26,579 bases of DNA from CAYSPS01 sp964432975 (GCA_964432975.1 CAYSPS010000009.1:1-26579), one strand, 5' to 3'. Shown: positions 13,904 through 22,610, counted from the first letter of the stretch. The notes: generated by a model not told the origin, from the sequence alone. Program-made: numbers and translations.

Positions 13904-14518
13904 ATGGCTAAGGCGTCTTTGTCGTTTTTATTAATTGCGGTATTTTTACCTATTGGTTTAGTTTTGTCTGCAGACAAGTTCAAAAAAACTTTTGCGTTGC
14001 CTAACGGCAAAAAAATTCATCTTGTTGTCGACGAGCTTGCTGGCCAATCGGTTGATGCGTTTATTATTGCCATCGGTGCCGGCGGCCTTCAGTCAGTGCT
14101 GCAAAAAGCGCTTGCAAGAACTGTTGTTTATCCTGTCGATTCTCGTTGGTTAGGACAACATAACAAAACCATAGATGACGTTATTGACTTTTTGAGCAGG
14201 CTACAGACACGCGTGCAAGAAGTTACATTTGTTATAGCAAAGAGTGATAAAAATTGGCAGCAATTATTTAAAGATTTTGATTATTGGCTGCTTGTTCAAG
14301 TTGATGATGTGGAGTGTTTTACAGCGCAAAATCAAGCTGCAGCTGATTTGCGCGCGGTAATAAGCAGCGCCGAAAGTGCTTCGAATTGGTGTAGCAATAC
14401 AATCGCAAGTGTGGTCTTGGGTACGTGTGCCTACGCACTATGGCGCTATCGCGATATAATTATGGCGGCATGTAAAAATTTTTTTCAAAAACGCGCCGCG
14501 GCCATTTTTAGCTTCTGA
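13904..14518 (+). CDS. Exported, C-terminally membrane-anchored protein of unknown function
   Basis: The 204-residue product is not one I recognise. Residues 1-22 (MAKASLSFLLIAVFLPIGLVLS) are a signal peptide with likely cleavage at VLSA-DK. A compact alpha/beta region follows (KIHLVVDELAGQSVDAFIIAIGAGG, VVYPVDSRWLG, VTFVIAKSDKNW). Near the C-terminus a hydrophobic helix (SNTIASVVLGTCAYALW) with a basic flank (FFQKRAAA) suggests membrane anchoring with the main domain outside the cytoplasm. ATG 13904 follows GGAGG with six-base spacing; an earlier TTG at 13898 is rejected. It ends 8 nt from tsaE convergently. Any likeness of GQSVDAFIIAIGAGG to macrodomains is too weak to use. Confidence 0.75.
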   Translation: MAKASLSFLLIAVFLPIGLVLSADKFKKTFALPNGKKIHLVVDELAGQSVDAFIIAIGAGGLQSVLQKALARTVVYPVDSRWLGQHNKTIDDVIDFLSRLQTRVQEVTFVIAKSDKNWQQLFKDFDYWLLVQVDDVECFTAQNQAAADLRAVISSAESASNWCSNTIASVVLGTCAYALWRYRDIIMAACKNFFQKRAAAIFSF

Positions 14519-14526
14519 GTTTTTTA

Positions 14527-14979
14527 TTATGCGTTGTACTCAACGCGTATAATTCTTTGGTTGCTTTCTTTTGGCACATATGACAAAAATATGTGCACGG
14601 TATTTTGTGGCAATATCTGCTCTACCATTTCTGGCCATTCGATAAAAACAAGCGCCTGTTTATCATGAATAAATTCATCAAAACCAGCTTCATAAAAATA
14701 ATTAAGCGATGAGAGTCGGTAAAAATCAAAATGGTATATGCGCTGATTTTGCGCATCGGTGTATTGCGTTAAATAGGTAAACGACGGGCTTGTGATGGGT
14801 TCTTTGATGCCGAGCGCGCGAGCTATGGCGCGCACAAGCGTTGTTTTTCCTGCACCCAATGGGCCATACAGCGCAATGACGCGTGATTCTTTAATGAGTG
14901 GCTCAAGTTGCGCAACAATCTCATCTATTTTACCAAGGCCGAACGAGCATTGTAGGACAATTTTGTTATTTTTTTTCAT
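14527..14979 (-). CDS. tsaE: tRNA t6A37 synthesis ATPase TsaE
   Basis: TsaE is the small P-loop ATPase that drives the TsaB-TsaD-TsaE complex in threonylcarbamoyl-A37 formation. The 150-residue product has Walker A GPLGAGKTT (39-47), TSPSFTYL, HFDFYRL and the family's FIEWPE (112-117). Length and order of motifs are standard. I start at ATG 14979; a GTG three codons earlier (14988) is possible. A TATACT -10 box on the minus strand at 15003-14998 would leave a very short leader. tsaB is 10 kb away in the same window. Confidence 0.93.
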   Translation of the reverse strand: MKKNNKIVLQCSFGLGKIDEIVAQLEPLIKESRVIALYGPLGAGKTTLVRAIARALGIKEPITSPSFTYLTQYTDAQNQRIYHFDFYRLSSLNYFYEAGFDEFIHDKQALVFIEWPEMVEQILPQNTVHIFLSYVPKESNQRIIRVEYNA

Positions 14980-15104
14980 AAAATTCACTTAACGACCAGT
15001 ATAAAGCTTCTTGCGTGTTGGGAAAATCTTTTTGTTTTACTAATGATCTTTCTTGAAAATATTTGGGCGATAACGGATTAGACTTTATTGTTGTTCGTGC
15101 TGCA

Positions 15105-15133
15105 TTGCACTCATGACTCTTCCTTGTTACAAT
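15105..15133 (+). promoter_or_regulatory. Sigma70-type promoter of tRNA-Leu
   Basis: TTGCAC (15105-15110), an exact 17-bp spacer and TACAAT (15128-15133) precede the tRNA by 22 bp. This predicts a short 5' leader trimmed by RNase P. Confidence 0.65.
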
Positions 15134-15155
15134 AATGATGGTTTTTTTGAAAGAT

Positions 15156-15242
15156 GCCGAAGTGGTGGAACTGGCAGACACGCAGCTTTGAGGGGGCTGT
15201 GGGAGAAATCCTGTAGGGGTTCGAGTCCCCTCTTCGGCACCA
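15156..15242 (+). tRNA. tRNA-Leu (anticodon GAG)
   Basis: An 87-nt class II tRNA. The acceptor stem GCCGAAG (15156-15162) pairs with CTTCGGC (15232-15238), followed by discriminator A and an encoded CCA. The anticodon stem CAGCT/GGCTG encloses the loop TTGAGGG, giving anticodon GAG, which reads CUC and CUU. A long variable arm (TGGGAGAAATCC region) and the T-arm GGGG-TTCGAGT-CCCC are intact. Confidence 0.96.
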
Positions 15243-15430
15243 ACCTACGCCAAGGCTTTCGCCGTCGCCAAAGGCTAAGGCGGACAGGTCGGTTGGCAGG
15301 CCCATCTTCGCTCTACGGAGCTACGACTGGCGCGACCGCTTAATAGCGAAGACTGCCCGTCGTAGCTTGTAACAACGAAGAAATTACCACGAGCATTGTA
15401 AACAGCGAAGGCTGGGCGAGTTTACGCGGG
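15243..15430. repeat. Structured repeat directly downstream of tRNA-Leu
   Basis: This gene-free stretch carries paired words: TCTTCGCT (15305-15312) with AGCGAAGA (15345-15352), and AGCTACGAC (15319-15327) with GTCGTAGCT (15359-15367). The order is A-B-A'-B' with 6 nt between A and B and between A' and B', so the two stems interleave (pseudoknot topology). The right half (AGCGAAGACTGCCCGTCG) closely matches 17339 onward after tRNA-Met, and the first bases after CCA (ACCTACGC) match ACCTTCGC there. The remainder to 15534 (degenerate GCGAAGG words, then AT-rich sequence and the secD ribosome site) holds no gene. Confidence 0.6.
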
Positions 15431-15534
15431 AATGACTTCAAAGTAAGTGCTCAGCGGTTGGCTTTATCAAGCTTTTTGCGGAGATTGCTTAAAATAAAGT
15501 AAATTAAAAATAAAGTGTTAAAGGAGATTCATTT

Positions 15535-17124
15535 ATGGTAACTGCAATGCGTCGCACGTTTATTTCAAGCTTGGGTTTTTGGATTGTACTCGCTGGTATA
15601 GCGTTGTACTTTATTTATCCGCCAATGAAGCAATTAAAATTTGGCAGCGATCTTGTTGGGGGACGCTACATTACGCTTGGTGTCAAAACTGGCGAAGCTG
15701 TCGTGTACGAATTGCAATCACTCGTGCAGGCTGGTTTGAATACACTCAAAACGGCAGATAAAATTGAACCAGTTGCGGTAAAGCCAGATGCGCAGCATCC
15801 AGCGATAACGATATCATTTAGCAAACAAGAAGATGCGCTCAAGGCGCAACAGGTGATCGAAAGTGACTATCGTGAGCATTATAATACCTCAAAAGATATC
15901 AAATTTAATCTTGTCGGTAATGATTTAGTGGTAAAATTTTCAGAACGCAAAGAAGAAGAAATCAGAAAAACCGCACTGCTTAACGACAAAGAAGTTTTAC
16001 GCACGCGTTTAAATGCAATTGGCGTTGAAGAAGTTCCGGTTTCGATTCATGGCAAAGATCGTATTGTTGTCGAATTGCCCGATGTACAAGATCCGATTCA
16101 AGCTAAAAAAATGATCGGCACGCCAGCTATGCTTGAATTCCGCATTGTTGAAGAAGGGCCAGCTGCCTCGCGTGAAGAGCTGCTTGATAAATTCAATGGT
16201 GAAATTCCTGAAGGCATGGAAATTTTAGAAGGGCGCGACCGTCGTTCAGAAGGGGTTTCGTATTATTTAGTTCCAAATTACTCTGAAGTTACTGGTCGTT
16301 ATTTGCTCAAAGCAAAACCACAAATGGGCCAAGCACGCGGCGGTCAAATGGGCATGCTGGTTGCCTTTGAATTTAATGCAGAAGGTGGCGACAAATTCTA
16401 TCAAATGACGTCGCAAAATCTTGGCCGTCTCTTGGCCGCTATTCTTGATAAAAAAGTTATTTCGGCAGCAACGATTCAAGATAAAATTCGTCGTCATGGT
16501 ACTATCAGTGGACAATTCTCCCCTGAAGAAGCAAAAGAATTGGCAACCATGTTTAAATCTGGTGCATTTTCTGCGCCAGTTACCTTTGAAGAAGAACGCA
16601 ACATTGGGCCGGCGTTAGGACAAGATTTAATTAAGCGTGGGTTAATTGCATGCGGTGTTGCGATTACATTACTTTTTATTTTCAGTGTTGTGCTCTATAA
16701 GTTATCAGGGCTCTTTGCATTCTTCGTTTTACTGTATAACTTGCTCATGGTTTTGTTTATTTTGCGAAGCATACATGCAGCATTGACGTTGCCTGGTATT
16801 GCGGGTTTGGCCTTAACTGTTGGTATGGCGATTGACTCATCGATTTTGATTTTTGAAAAAATTCGCGAGTTGCTTGCACAAGGTGTTCCGGTGCCCCAGG
16901 CCGTACGCCAAGGGTTTGCGAGTCCTCTTTCAATAATTTTAGATGCCAATATCATGAACTTTATTGTCTGCGTTATTCTCTACAATTTTGGTACTGGTCC
17001 TATCAAAGGTTTTGCTATCACGACGATGATTGGTATCATTATGACGCTTATTTCAGGACTGTTGGTCTTACGGTCAATTTTTGAAGCATGGCTTTCGCGC
17101 GATATACAAAAATTGAGTATCTAG
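15535..17124 (+). CDS. secD: Protein translocase subunit SecD
   Basis: SecD is the RND-like membrane subunit that, with SecF, uses the proton gradient to complete Sec-dependent export. The 529-residue protein has one N-terminal transmembrane helix (about 14-32), FGSDLVGGRYITLGVK (usually FGLDLxGG), and a large P1 region. It also has RLNAIGVEEVPVSIHGKDRIVVELPDVQD and five C-terminal helices (about 365-520) with LTLPGIAGLALTVGMAIDSSILIFEKIREL, the family's proton-path segment. GGAG lies ahead of ATG 15535. secF is neither fused nor adjacent: a tRNA-Met follows after 68 bp. The C-terminal half is strongly conserved and the periplasmic region more divergent. Confidence 0.93.
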   Translation: MVTAMRRTFISSLGFWIVLAGIALYFIYPPMKQLKFGSDLVGGRYITLGVKTGEAVVYELQSLVQAGLNTLKTADKIEPVAVKPDAQHPAITISFSKQEDALKAQQVIESDYREHYNTSKDIKFNLVGNDLVVKFSERKEEEIRKTALLNDKEVLRTRLNAIGVEEVPVSIHGKDRIVVELPDVQDPIQAKKMIGTPAMLEFRIVEEGPAASREELLDKFNGEIPEGMEILEGRDRRSEGVSYYLVPNYSEVTGRYLLKAKPQMGQARGGQMGMLVAFEFNAEGGDKFYQMTSQNLGRLLAAILDKKVISAATIQDKIRRHGTISGQFSPEEAKELATMFKSGAFSAPVTFEEERNIGPALGQDLIKRGLIACGVAITLLFIFSVVLYKLSGLFAFFVLLYNLLMVLFILRSIHAALTLPGIAGLALTVGMAIDSSILIFEKIRELLAQGVPVPQAVRQGFASPLSIILDANIMNFIVCVILYNFGTGPIKGFAITTMIGIIMTLISGLLVLRSIFEAWLSRDIQKLSI

Positions 17125-17192
17125 ATATACTAAAAACAGATGATTGTTGAGCCATAAGACATTCTGGTTGATTGAAATTAAGTGATGATTTT

Positions 17193-17269
17193 GGCGGCGT
17201 AGCTCAGTTGGTTAGAGCGGCAGAATCATAATCTGTAGGTCCGGGGTTCGAATCCCTGCGCCGCCACCA
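17193..17269 (+). tRNA. tRNA-Met (anticodon CAT), probably elongator
   Basis: A 77-nt tRNA with acceptor GGCGGCG (17193-17199) pairing CGCCGCC (17259-17265), then A and an encoded CCA. The anticodon stem GCAGA/TCTGT encloses ATCATAA, giving CAT. The body (TAGCTCAGTTGGTTAGAGC) is like elongator tRNA-Met, and the first pair G-C argues against initiator tRNA. Lysidine-modified tRNA-Ile2 also carries CAT and cannot be fully excluded from sequence alone. Confidence 0.93.
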
Positions 17270-17400
17270 ACCTTCGCTTGCGCGGGAGGACCTTTTTAAG
17301 CTACGGTTGGCTTCGCCAGCTTTCGGTGGACAGATAATTGCGAAGGTTGTCCGTCGAAGTTTAATGAAGCTTCGTAGTTTTACCCTCAAGCGTAGTCGGA
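17268..17400. repeat. Structured repeat directly downstream of tRNA-Met
   Basis: CAACCTTCGC at 17268-17277, starting inside the tRNA's own CCA, is perfectly complementary to GCGAAGGTTG at 17340-17349. The right half (GCGAAGGTTGTCCGTCGAAG) is a diverged copy of the word after tRNA-Leu. A further CGTCGAAG...GAAGCTTCG palindrome follows. The stretch to 17511 has no gene apart from the approach to pgsA. Confidence 0.55.
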
Positions 17401-17511
17401 TGGATACATGGCGGGCTTGGCTATGGCACAGCTGTCGCCAACTCTGAGCAGACGAGTGATTGGTTACACGCTTTTGAAAGAGTGCAGCCACGCTGCGTGA
17501 AAGATTTTGCT

Positions 17512-18069
17512 ATGACGATTCCTTTAGTTCTTACAATGGTACGTCTTGTTGGCGCCTGGTTATTGGCTCCTCTTCTTGCATATTTGTTGCCCACGGCAAG
17601 CGCAGTAATGCAGTGGACGTTAGCGGTGATATTTCTTTTTCTTGCTTTTACCGATGCATGTGATGGTTTTTTTGCGCGTAAATATCAGCAGGTTTCGCAT
17701 CTTGGATGTGTGCTTGACCCGATTGCAGATAAATTTTTGGTTATTGGTTGTTTGCTCGCGCTGCTCTCGATAGGACGCATTCCGTTTTGGGTTGTTTTTT
17801 TGTTGTTGATGCGCGAGCTTGTTGTGATGTCATTACGTTTACTTGCTGCTGAATGTAAAACCGAGATCGTGGTGAGTTCAAGCGCTCGTGCCAAAACATT
17901 GGTGCATGTGCTTCTGGTTGCATGGTGTGTGTGCCCGTTTGGCAGATGTGAGCATATTCTTTGTCAGTTGGTGATGTTTTTGTTGTGTGTGGGCAGTGTT
18001 GCTTTGTCATGGTATTCGGCTGCTGGTTATGCACGTCTTTGCTGGCGTGTAGTAAAAGGATCATTATGA
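17512..18069 (+). CDS. pgsA: CDP-diacylglycerol-glycerol-3-phosphate 3-phosphatidyltransferase PgsA
   Basis: PgsA makes phosphatidylglycerol phosphate from CDP-diacylglycerol and glycerol-3-phosphate in the inner membrane. The CDP-alcohol phosphotransferase signature D-x2-DG-x2-AR-x8-G-x3-D-x3-D is complete: Asp48, Asp51-Gly52, Ala55-Arg56, Gly65, Asp69 and Asp73. Several transmembrane helices surround it, and the 185-residue length is normal. Related family members (for example PssA) share the motif; size and N-terminus (MTIPLVLTMVRL) fit PgsA best. ATG 17512 is chosen; the frame is open from 17482 but the extra residues are not PgsA-like. The stop overlaps the ligase start as ATGA. Confidence 0.85.
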   Translation: MTIPLVLTMVRLVGAWLLAPLLAYLLPTASAVMQWTLAVIFLFLAFTDACDGFFARKYQQVSHLGCVLDPIADKFLVIGCLLALLSIGRIPFWVVFLLLMRELVVMSLRLLAAECKTEIVVSSSARAKTLVHVLLVAWCVCPFGRCEHILCQLVMFLLCVGSVALSWYSAAGYARLCWRVVKGSL

Positions 18070-19814
18070 GTTTTGATGAACTTGCGCAGGTCTTTGCACG
18101 CTTGGAGCAAGAGCCATCGCGTTTAGGGATGACGCGGTTGCTCGCCGAGCTTTTTGGTGCGCTTGATGCGCAAGAAGTGAGCATTGTTGCCTATTTTTGT
18201 ACGGGCGTTTTGCAGCCTCCATACAAAAATATTCAAACAAACATTGCAGAAAAGATGGCTATCAAGGCCGTTGCGCAGGCACTTGAACAATCTCCTGAGC
18301 AGGTAAGCGAGGAGTTAAAACATGCTGCTGATCTCGGAGAATTAATTGGGCAGCAGGCACGATGGCGACCATCACGTGTCGCGAGTATCACGCGTATATA
18401 TGAGATGCTCAATGATATTGCACGAACTACTGGTGTTGGCTCACAAGATGCAAAAATTCAGGCACTTGTGCAGGCTCTCACGAGCGTAAGTCCATTGGCA
18501 GCAAAATTTGTTGTGCGCATTGTGCTTGGTACGTTACGTCTTGGTTTTTCTGAGATGACGATTATTGATGCGTTGTCATGGCTTCTGATTGGTGACAAGT
18601 CCCAAGCAGATGTCATCGAAGATGCATATAATGTGTGTGCTGATATCGGACTCATTGCGCAAACCGTTAAAACCGATGGTTTGGATGGCATCAAGCATAT
18701 GCATATAACGATTGGCATTCCCGTGCGTCCAGCAGCTGCAGAGCGGTTATCTTCAGCAGAAGAAATTATTAAAAAAATAGGCCCATGCGTTGCTGAGCCA
18801 AAACTTGATGGCTTTCGTTTGCAAATCCATATTGATAAAACTCATGCGCATTCAAAAATTTATTTTTTTTCACGCAATTTAATTGATATGTCAGCGATGT
18901 ATCCTGATTTGGTTAAAGCACTTGAACCATTGAAAGTCGATACGCTTATTGTTGAAGGCGAAGCAATCGCCTTTGATCCTGATACCGGTAGCTTTATGCC
19001 GTTTCAGGAAACGGTTAAGCGCAAGCGTAAGCACGATATTGCTGAAGTTGCACAACAGTTGCCATTGCAATTATTCTTGTTTGACGTGCTTTATGTTGAT
19101 GGGCAACCAGTGCTTGATCAACCGCTTGCAAAAAGACGTGCACTTCTTGAACACATCGTACAAACTTCTCCTATTGATCATGCGCTGGTGCATGTTGATG
19201 CGCAGATGCCGATTAAAACGGCGCAAGAACTTGAACAGTATTTTTTAGAACAGGTGCATGCTGGGCTTGAAGGGGTTGTTGTGAAGCGGCCCGATGCCGT
19301 GTATCAGCCAGGAAAACGTAATTTTAATTGGATTAAACTTAAGCGTTTGGAGCGTGGGCACTTGCTTGATAGTGTTGACTGTGTTGTGCTTGGTTATTAT
19401 TACGGTTCGGGCAAGCGTGCGGGGTTTGGCATTGGTGCAATTTTGGTTGGCGTGTACCAAAAATCTGGTGACGTATTTCAGACGATTGCAAAAATTGGCA
19501 CCGGATTTTCGGATGAACAATGGAAAGAGTTAAAAAAGAAGTGTGACGCGCTGCGGGTACAAGAAAGGCCAGTTGATGTTATATGTCACAAAAATTTATA
19601 TCCAGATGTTTGGGTAAAACCGTCACTAGTTGTTGAAGTGACGGCAGATGAAATTACGCTGTCACCGCTTCACAGTGCAGGTCAGATTGATGATCGTTCT
19701 GGCTTTGCGCTTCGCTTTCCGCGCTTTGTGCGCTATCGTGATGATAAAACTGCATATGAAATTACTGATATTGATGAAGTGCGCGAATTATTTCAACAAC
19801 AGAAAAAGTCATAA
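18066..19814 (+). CDS. ATP-dependent DNA ligase, archaeal/LigB-type
   Basis: The enzyme seals nicks via an adenylated lysine. The 582-residue product matches the size of archaeal-type replicative ligases. An N-terminal helical DNA-binding domain (about 1-200, with LGTLRLGFSEMTIIDALSW) precedes the nucleotidyltransferase core. Motif I is EPKLDGFRLQ (Lys246), motif III FLFDVLYVDG, motif IV LEGVVVKR and motif V NWIKLKR. The OB-fold part ends with RFPRFVRYRDDK (motif VI). All catalytic motifs are intact. Bacteria normally rely on NAD-dependent LigA; whether one exists elsewhere in this genome cannot be seen. It starts as ATGA on the pgsA stop, so the two are co-translated, and its 3' end overlaps the fibre gene by 6 nt. 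Confidence 0.92.
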   Translation: MSFDELAQVFARLEQEPSRLGMTRLLAELFGALDAQEVSIVAYFCTGVLQPPYKNIQTNIAEKMAIKAVAQALEQSPEQVSEELKHAADLGELIGQQARWRPSRVASITRIYEMLNDIARTTGVGSQDAKIQALVQALTSVSPLAAKFVVRIVLGTLRLGFSEMTIIDALSWLLIGDKSQADVIEDAYNVCADIGLIAQTVKTDGLDGIKHMHITIGIPVRPAAAERLSSAEEIIKKIGPCVAEPKLDGFRLQIHIDKTHAHSKIYFFSRNLIDMSAMYPDLVKALEPLKVDTLIVEGEAIAFDPDTGSFMPFQETVKRKRKHDIAEVAQQLPLQLFLFDVLYVDGQPVLDQPLAKRRALLEHIVQTSPIDHALVHVDAQMPIKTAQELEQYFLEQVHAGLEGVVVKRPDAVYQPGKRNFNWIKLKRLERGHLLDSVDCVVLGYYYGSGKRAGFGIGAILVGVYQKSGDVFQTIAKIGTGFSDEQWKELKKKCDALRVQERPVDVICHKNLYPDVWVKPSLVVEVTADEITLSPLHSAGQIDDRSGFALRFPRFVRYRDDKTAYEITDIDEVRELFQQQKKS

Positions 19815-22466
19815 TTTCATTTTTATACGATGCATGCTGAAGCGATTAAATAATTTTGATAAGAAGGATTTATTACGAGCTTCCAGTACTTCAATCTTTT
19901 TGTTTAATGCCTGTATTGATGCGATCAAATAAGGGACCAGGCGTTCATACGAAATGCCGCGTAGATCATTGTATTCACCAATTTTATTTGGCAACGGCAA
20001 AACAACTTCTGGAATAAGTTTTTCAACTTCCTGAGCGATTAAACCAATCTGTTTGGTGTCTTGCGCTCTTACTGCTTTGATGTATTCAGCTGTCCAGTTA
20101 TATGAGATTGGGCGCAATTGGTTAATTGCTTTCAAACAATTTTGCTCATCAAGCATGCTTACTTTTGTTTTGAGCCGTTGATCAGATGCTGCGCACGATG
20201 ATTGCGACCAGCTTCCTGATCCTTTGCTACATACATTGCCGCTTGCGCTGTCAACGGAGAATACGACATTACCAGCACCATCACGAACGGTTATATCGCC
20301 GCTGATATCTATCGATCCGACCCCGAGTGTACCATTTATGTAAATACTTCCTGTGCTGTAGACATCACCACCAGCAACATTGAGTGTGCCATAAACATCA
20401 GTTCCCAAATCGGTTGTGCGTATGTTTCGTGTACCAATTGTCGATGTGCCAAGACCTTTGAGTGAAAATGCTTGTCCGTTGACGGTATCTGAGTCCCCAG
20501 CATTGTATGCAAACCACGCAACAACGCTGTTGCCGCCGCACAATGCAATTGCAGGCAGCGCATTTGAGTTGATTATGTTATCAGCGTCAATCGCCGGATA
20601 AGCCGCATCAACAGCTGTTCCTGTTCGCGTGTAGTTTCTTACAAATAATTTATTTGTGTCTTGTTCCCAACATACGATGAATGATGTACCATTTGCTCCT
20701 GCGGCCGATTGGTCCCCAACGACACTGGTACCACTTACTGAAGTTTCTGCTGTTATCACGCTTGTAAGCGCATTATTATAAACTTCATAATAAAGATAGC
20801 CGTTTGTTACATCTTTATATGTGAAAATGGCGTTGCCGTGATTGATGGCAGCGGTAGCGGGTTGACAGGTGGCATTGAGTTTACTGGTACTCAATTGTGT
20901 GATGGTGCCTGTAGGTCGTGTACCGCCTGATGATGGCATTATGCCTGAAAGGCAGCCCCATAAATATTCAGAGCCAAGATCTTGGCAATTCCAACAAACA
21001 ATTGCGGTGCTCCCGCCGGCATAGGTTGCGCTTGGTGATAGGTTTGCAGCCGTGAGATACGTTGCATCAGAAACACGTGTTGGGGTGTCATCAACAGTGC
21101 CAGTCGCGGTGACCGTGTTGGTGTAGATTTCATAGTTAGCACCATTTTGGTATGTCCAAAAAACGGCGATGGTACCATCTCCAGAAACAACGACGGCAGG
21201 TCGATAACCGGTGTCTGCCGGCGCAGTATTAGTTCCAGAAACTTTTATTGCCGCTTCTACTGCTGCTTGCGTTGTCATGTTGTATCGACGGATGTAAACA
21301 TCTTGTGTGGTATTTTCAATCCATGCTGCTATGAGATAATTATCCGTCGCATCATAGGTAAGCGCTATGCCACTCGCCGCTTGAGGTGCATGTCCAGAAG
21401 CAATGTCTGTTATGGCTGTGCCTTTTGCATAACTAGCAGTGTATGGCTGAATTTCGACGGTTCCCGCTGTGCCGTTATCATTATATGCGATGGCAAATGT
21501 ATTATTGGTGCAAAAAGTAACGGCCGGCCCATACGATGTTTTGAACGTACCGCTTTTTACGGCCGGACTAAAAGCCGCTGCATCTATACGCGTGATACTA
21601 TTGTAATAATAATTGCCTGTTGTTGAACTTCCGCTATAGGTAATACCAGGTGCCGTATATGTGCCCTGAGCAAATGTACTAATGCCAGTAACGCCAAGTG
21701 TGCCGCCAACAGTTGTATTGCCGGAAGCGCCTAGAACTTGGAATTTGGTTCCTGAGTTAGTGACCGTGATGTTTCCCGCATTTGTTATGGCTGCGCTTGT
21801 GGTTCCCGCGGCGTTTTGCACAGTCAATGTTGCACTATCGTGTGCAATGGTAGTAACGCCAGTATTGGCGGTAATGGCAAACGTATTAGTACTGCCATTG
21901 TTGATGGTGAAATTTGCGCCGGTGCCAGTTAATGTGCTCGCACCGGTGTCTTCAACGGTAAATACTTGATTGCCAGCGCCATCGCCAACTTGCAATTTTA
22001 TGCCTGGGTTTCTTGTTATATTCATTGTTGCTAAAGCTTCTTCAACTGCTTCGTTGATGGCAAATTCTATGCTTGGCATTTGTTGATCAATTTTTTTTTG
22101 TAGCTGTTGCATGCGTTGTGTGATGGTTGCTATCAGTGAATCAGTGTATGCTTTTTCAGAGTGATTGTTCATACGTGCAACAACGGTTGCAAATTCGCGT
22201 AATTCGTCATTAAGCGTATTTATATCAGTAATTTTTGTTGCGCCGCGCAAGCAACCATAGATATGCGCAAAACGTTGATTATTTAGTTTATTTTTTTGTG
22301 CATAGGTGCCGACATCGGTCAAAAATTTTTCATATATTTTTTTGCGTGCAATTTTATGTGCTTGTGCTAGTGCCATTGGCATATATGAATCACCTGGAGC
22401 GCGCCGTGCAACACTTATGCACGGCAGTGTGTATAAGACTGCCGTGCAAAATATAAGATTCTTCAT
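19809..22466 (-). CDS. Large exported fibre-like protein with C-terminal S74 chaperone domain
   Basis: The 885-residue protein begins with a signal peptide (about 1-20) and a helical, coiled-coil-prone region (about 30-150). Short beta repeats follow (LQVGDGAGNQVFTVEDTGASTLTG, INNGSTNTFAI; about 155-270). A Gly/Thr/Asn-rich region of repeated WxxN/YxxY blades (about 300-680) could form a beta-propeller or beta-helix. The C-terminus has the peptidase S74 intramolecular chaperone: SDQRLKTKV with Ser761 and Lys766 as the self-cleavage dyad, INQLRPISYNW, QIGLIAQEVEKLIPEV, YERLVPYLIASIQALNKKIEVLE. In phage tail spikes this domain trimerises the fibre and then cuts itself off. An exported cellular version suggests a trimeric surface fibre or adhesin. 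AAGGAG precedes ATG 22466. Confidence 0.85.
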   Translation of the reverse strand: MKNLIFCTAVLYTLPCISVARRAPGDSYMPMALAQAHKIARKKIYEKFLTDVGTYAQKNKLNNQRFAHIYGCLRGATKITDINTLNDELREFATVVARMNNHSEKAYTDSLIATITQRMQQLQKKIDQQMPSIEFAINEAVEEALATMNITRNPGIKLQVGDGAGNQVFTVEDTGASTLTGTGANFTINNGSTNTFAITANTGVTTIAHDSATLTVQNAAGTTSAAITNAGNITVTNSGTKFQVLGASGNTTVGGTLGVTGISTFAQGTYTAPGITYSGSSTTGNYYYNSITRIDAAAFSPAVKSGTFKTSYGPAVTFCTNNTFAIAYNDNGTAGTVEIQPYTASYAKGTAITDIASGHAPQAASGIALTYDATDNYLIAAWIENTTQDVYIRRYNMTTQAAVEAAIKVSGTNTAPADTGYRPAVVVSGDGTIAVFWTYQNGANYEIYTNTVTATGTVDDTPTRVSDATYLTAANLSPSATYAGGSTAIVCWNCQDLGSEYLWGCLSGIMPSSGGTRPTGTITQLSTSKLNATCQPATAAINHGNAIFTYKDVTNGYLYYEVYNNALTSVITAETSVSGTSVVGDQSAAGANGTSFIVCWEQDTNKLFVRNYTRTGTAVDAAYPAIDADNIINSNALPAIALCGGNSVVAWFAYNAGDSDTVNGQAFSLKGLGTSTIGTRNIRTTDLGTDVYGTLNVAGGDVYSTGSIYINGTLGVGSIDISGDITVRDGAGNVVFSVDSASGNVCSKGSGSWSQSSCAASDQRLKTKVSMLDEQNCLKAINQLRPISYNWTAEYIKAVRAQDTKQIGLIAQEVEKLIPEVVLPLPNKIGEYNDLRGISYERLVPYLIASIQALNKKIEVLEARNKSFLSKLFNRFSMHRIKMKL

Positions 22467-22495
22467 GCAAGTTCTCCTTAAATCCCCCGTTTACA

Positions 22496-22523
22496 TTTCT
22501 ACACTAGCGCCTGGAAATGCCAA
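22496..22523 (-). promoter_or_regulatory. Putative promoter of the large fibre gene
   Basis: On the minus strand TTGGCA (22523-22518), a 16-bp spacer and TAGAAA (22501-22496) precede the start by 29 nt. The other two fibre genes show the same TTGGCA with 16-bp spacing. Confidence 0.5.
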
Positions 22524-22610
22524 AAGCAATGATCGTTTCCCTTATGCTCTTGAGATGCATGGCGGCTTCTTCCTGAAACTGTAAATTGAATCTTATTAAA
22601 TTCCGTTTAC

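Noticed and set aside
13904..14518. Macrodomain-like reading of GQSVDAFIIAIGAGG
   Set aside because: Only a few residues fit, and the signal peptide and membrane anchor make the assignment unsafe.
14966..15160. Minus-strand frame ending NTQEALYWSLSEFYEKK just ahead of tsaE
   Set aside because: It looks protein-like at the end, but it has no start with a ribosome site and its upstream part runs into tRNA-Leu.
15243..17511. CRISPR-like array in the tRNA-flanking repeats
   Set aside because: The repeats are degenerate palindromes without regular spacers or cas genes.
21147..21969. Long plus-strand frames opposite the large fibre gene
   Set aside because: They are shadows of the repetitive Gly/Thr/Asn-rich coding on the minus strand, with no ribosome sites or recognisable motifs.
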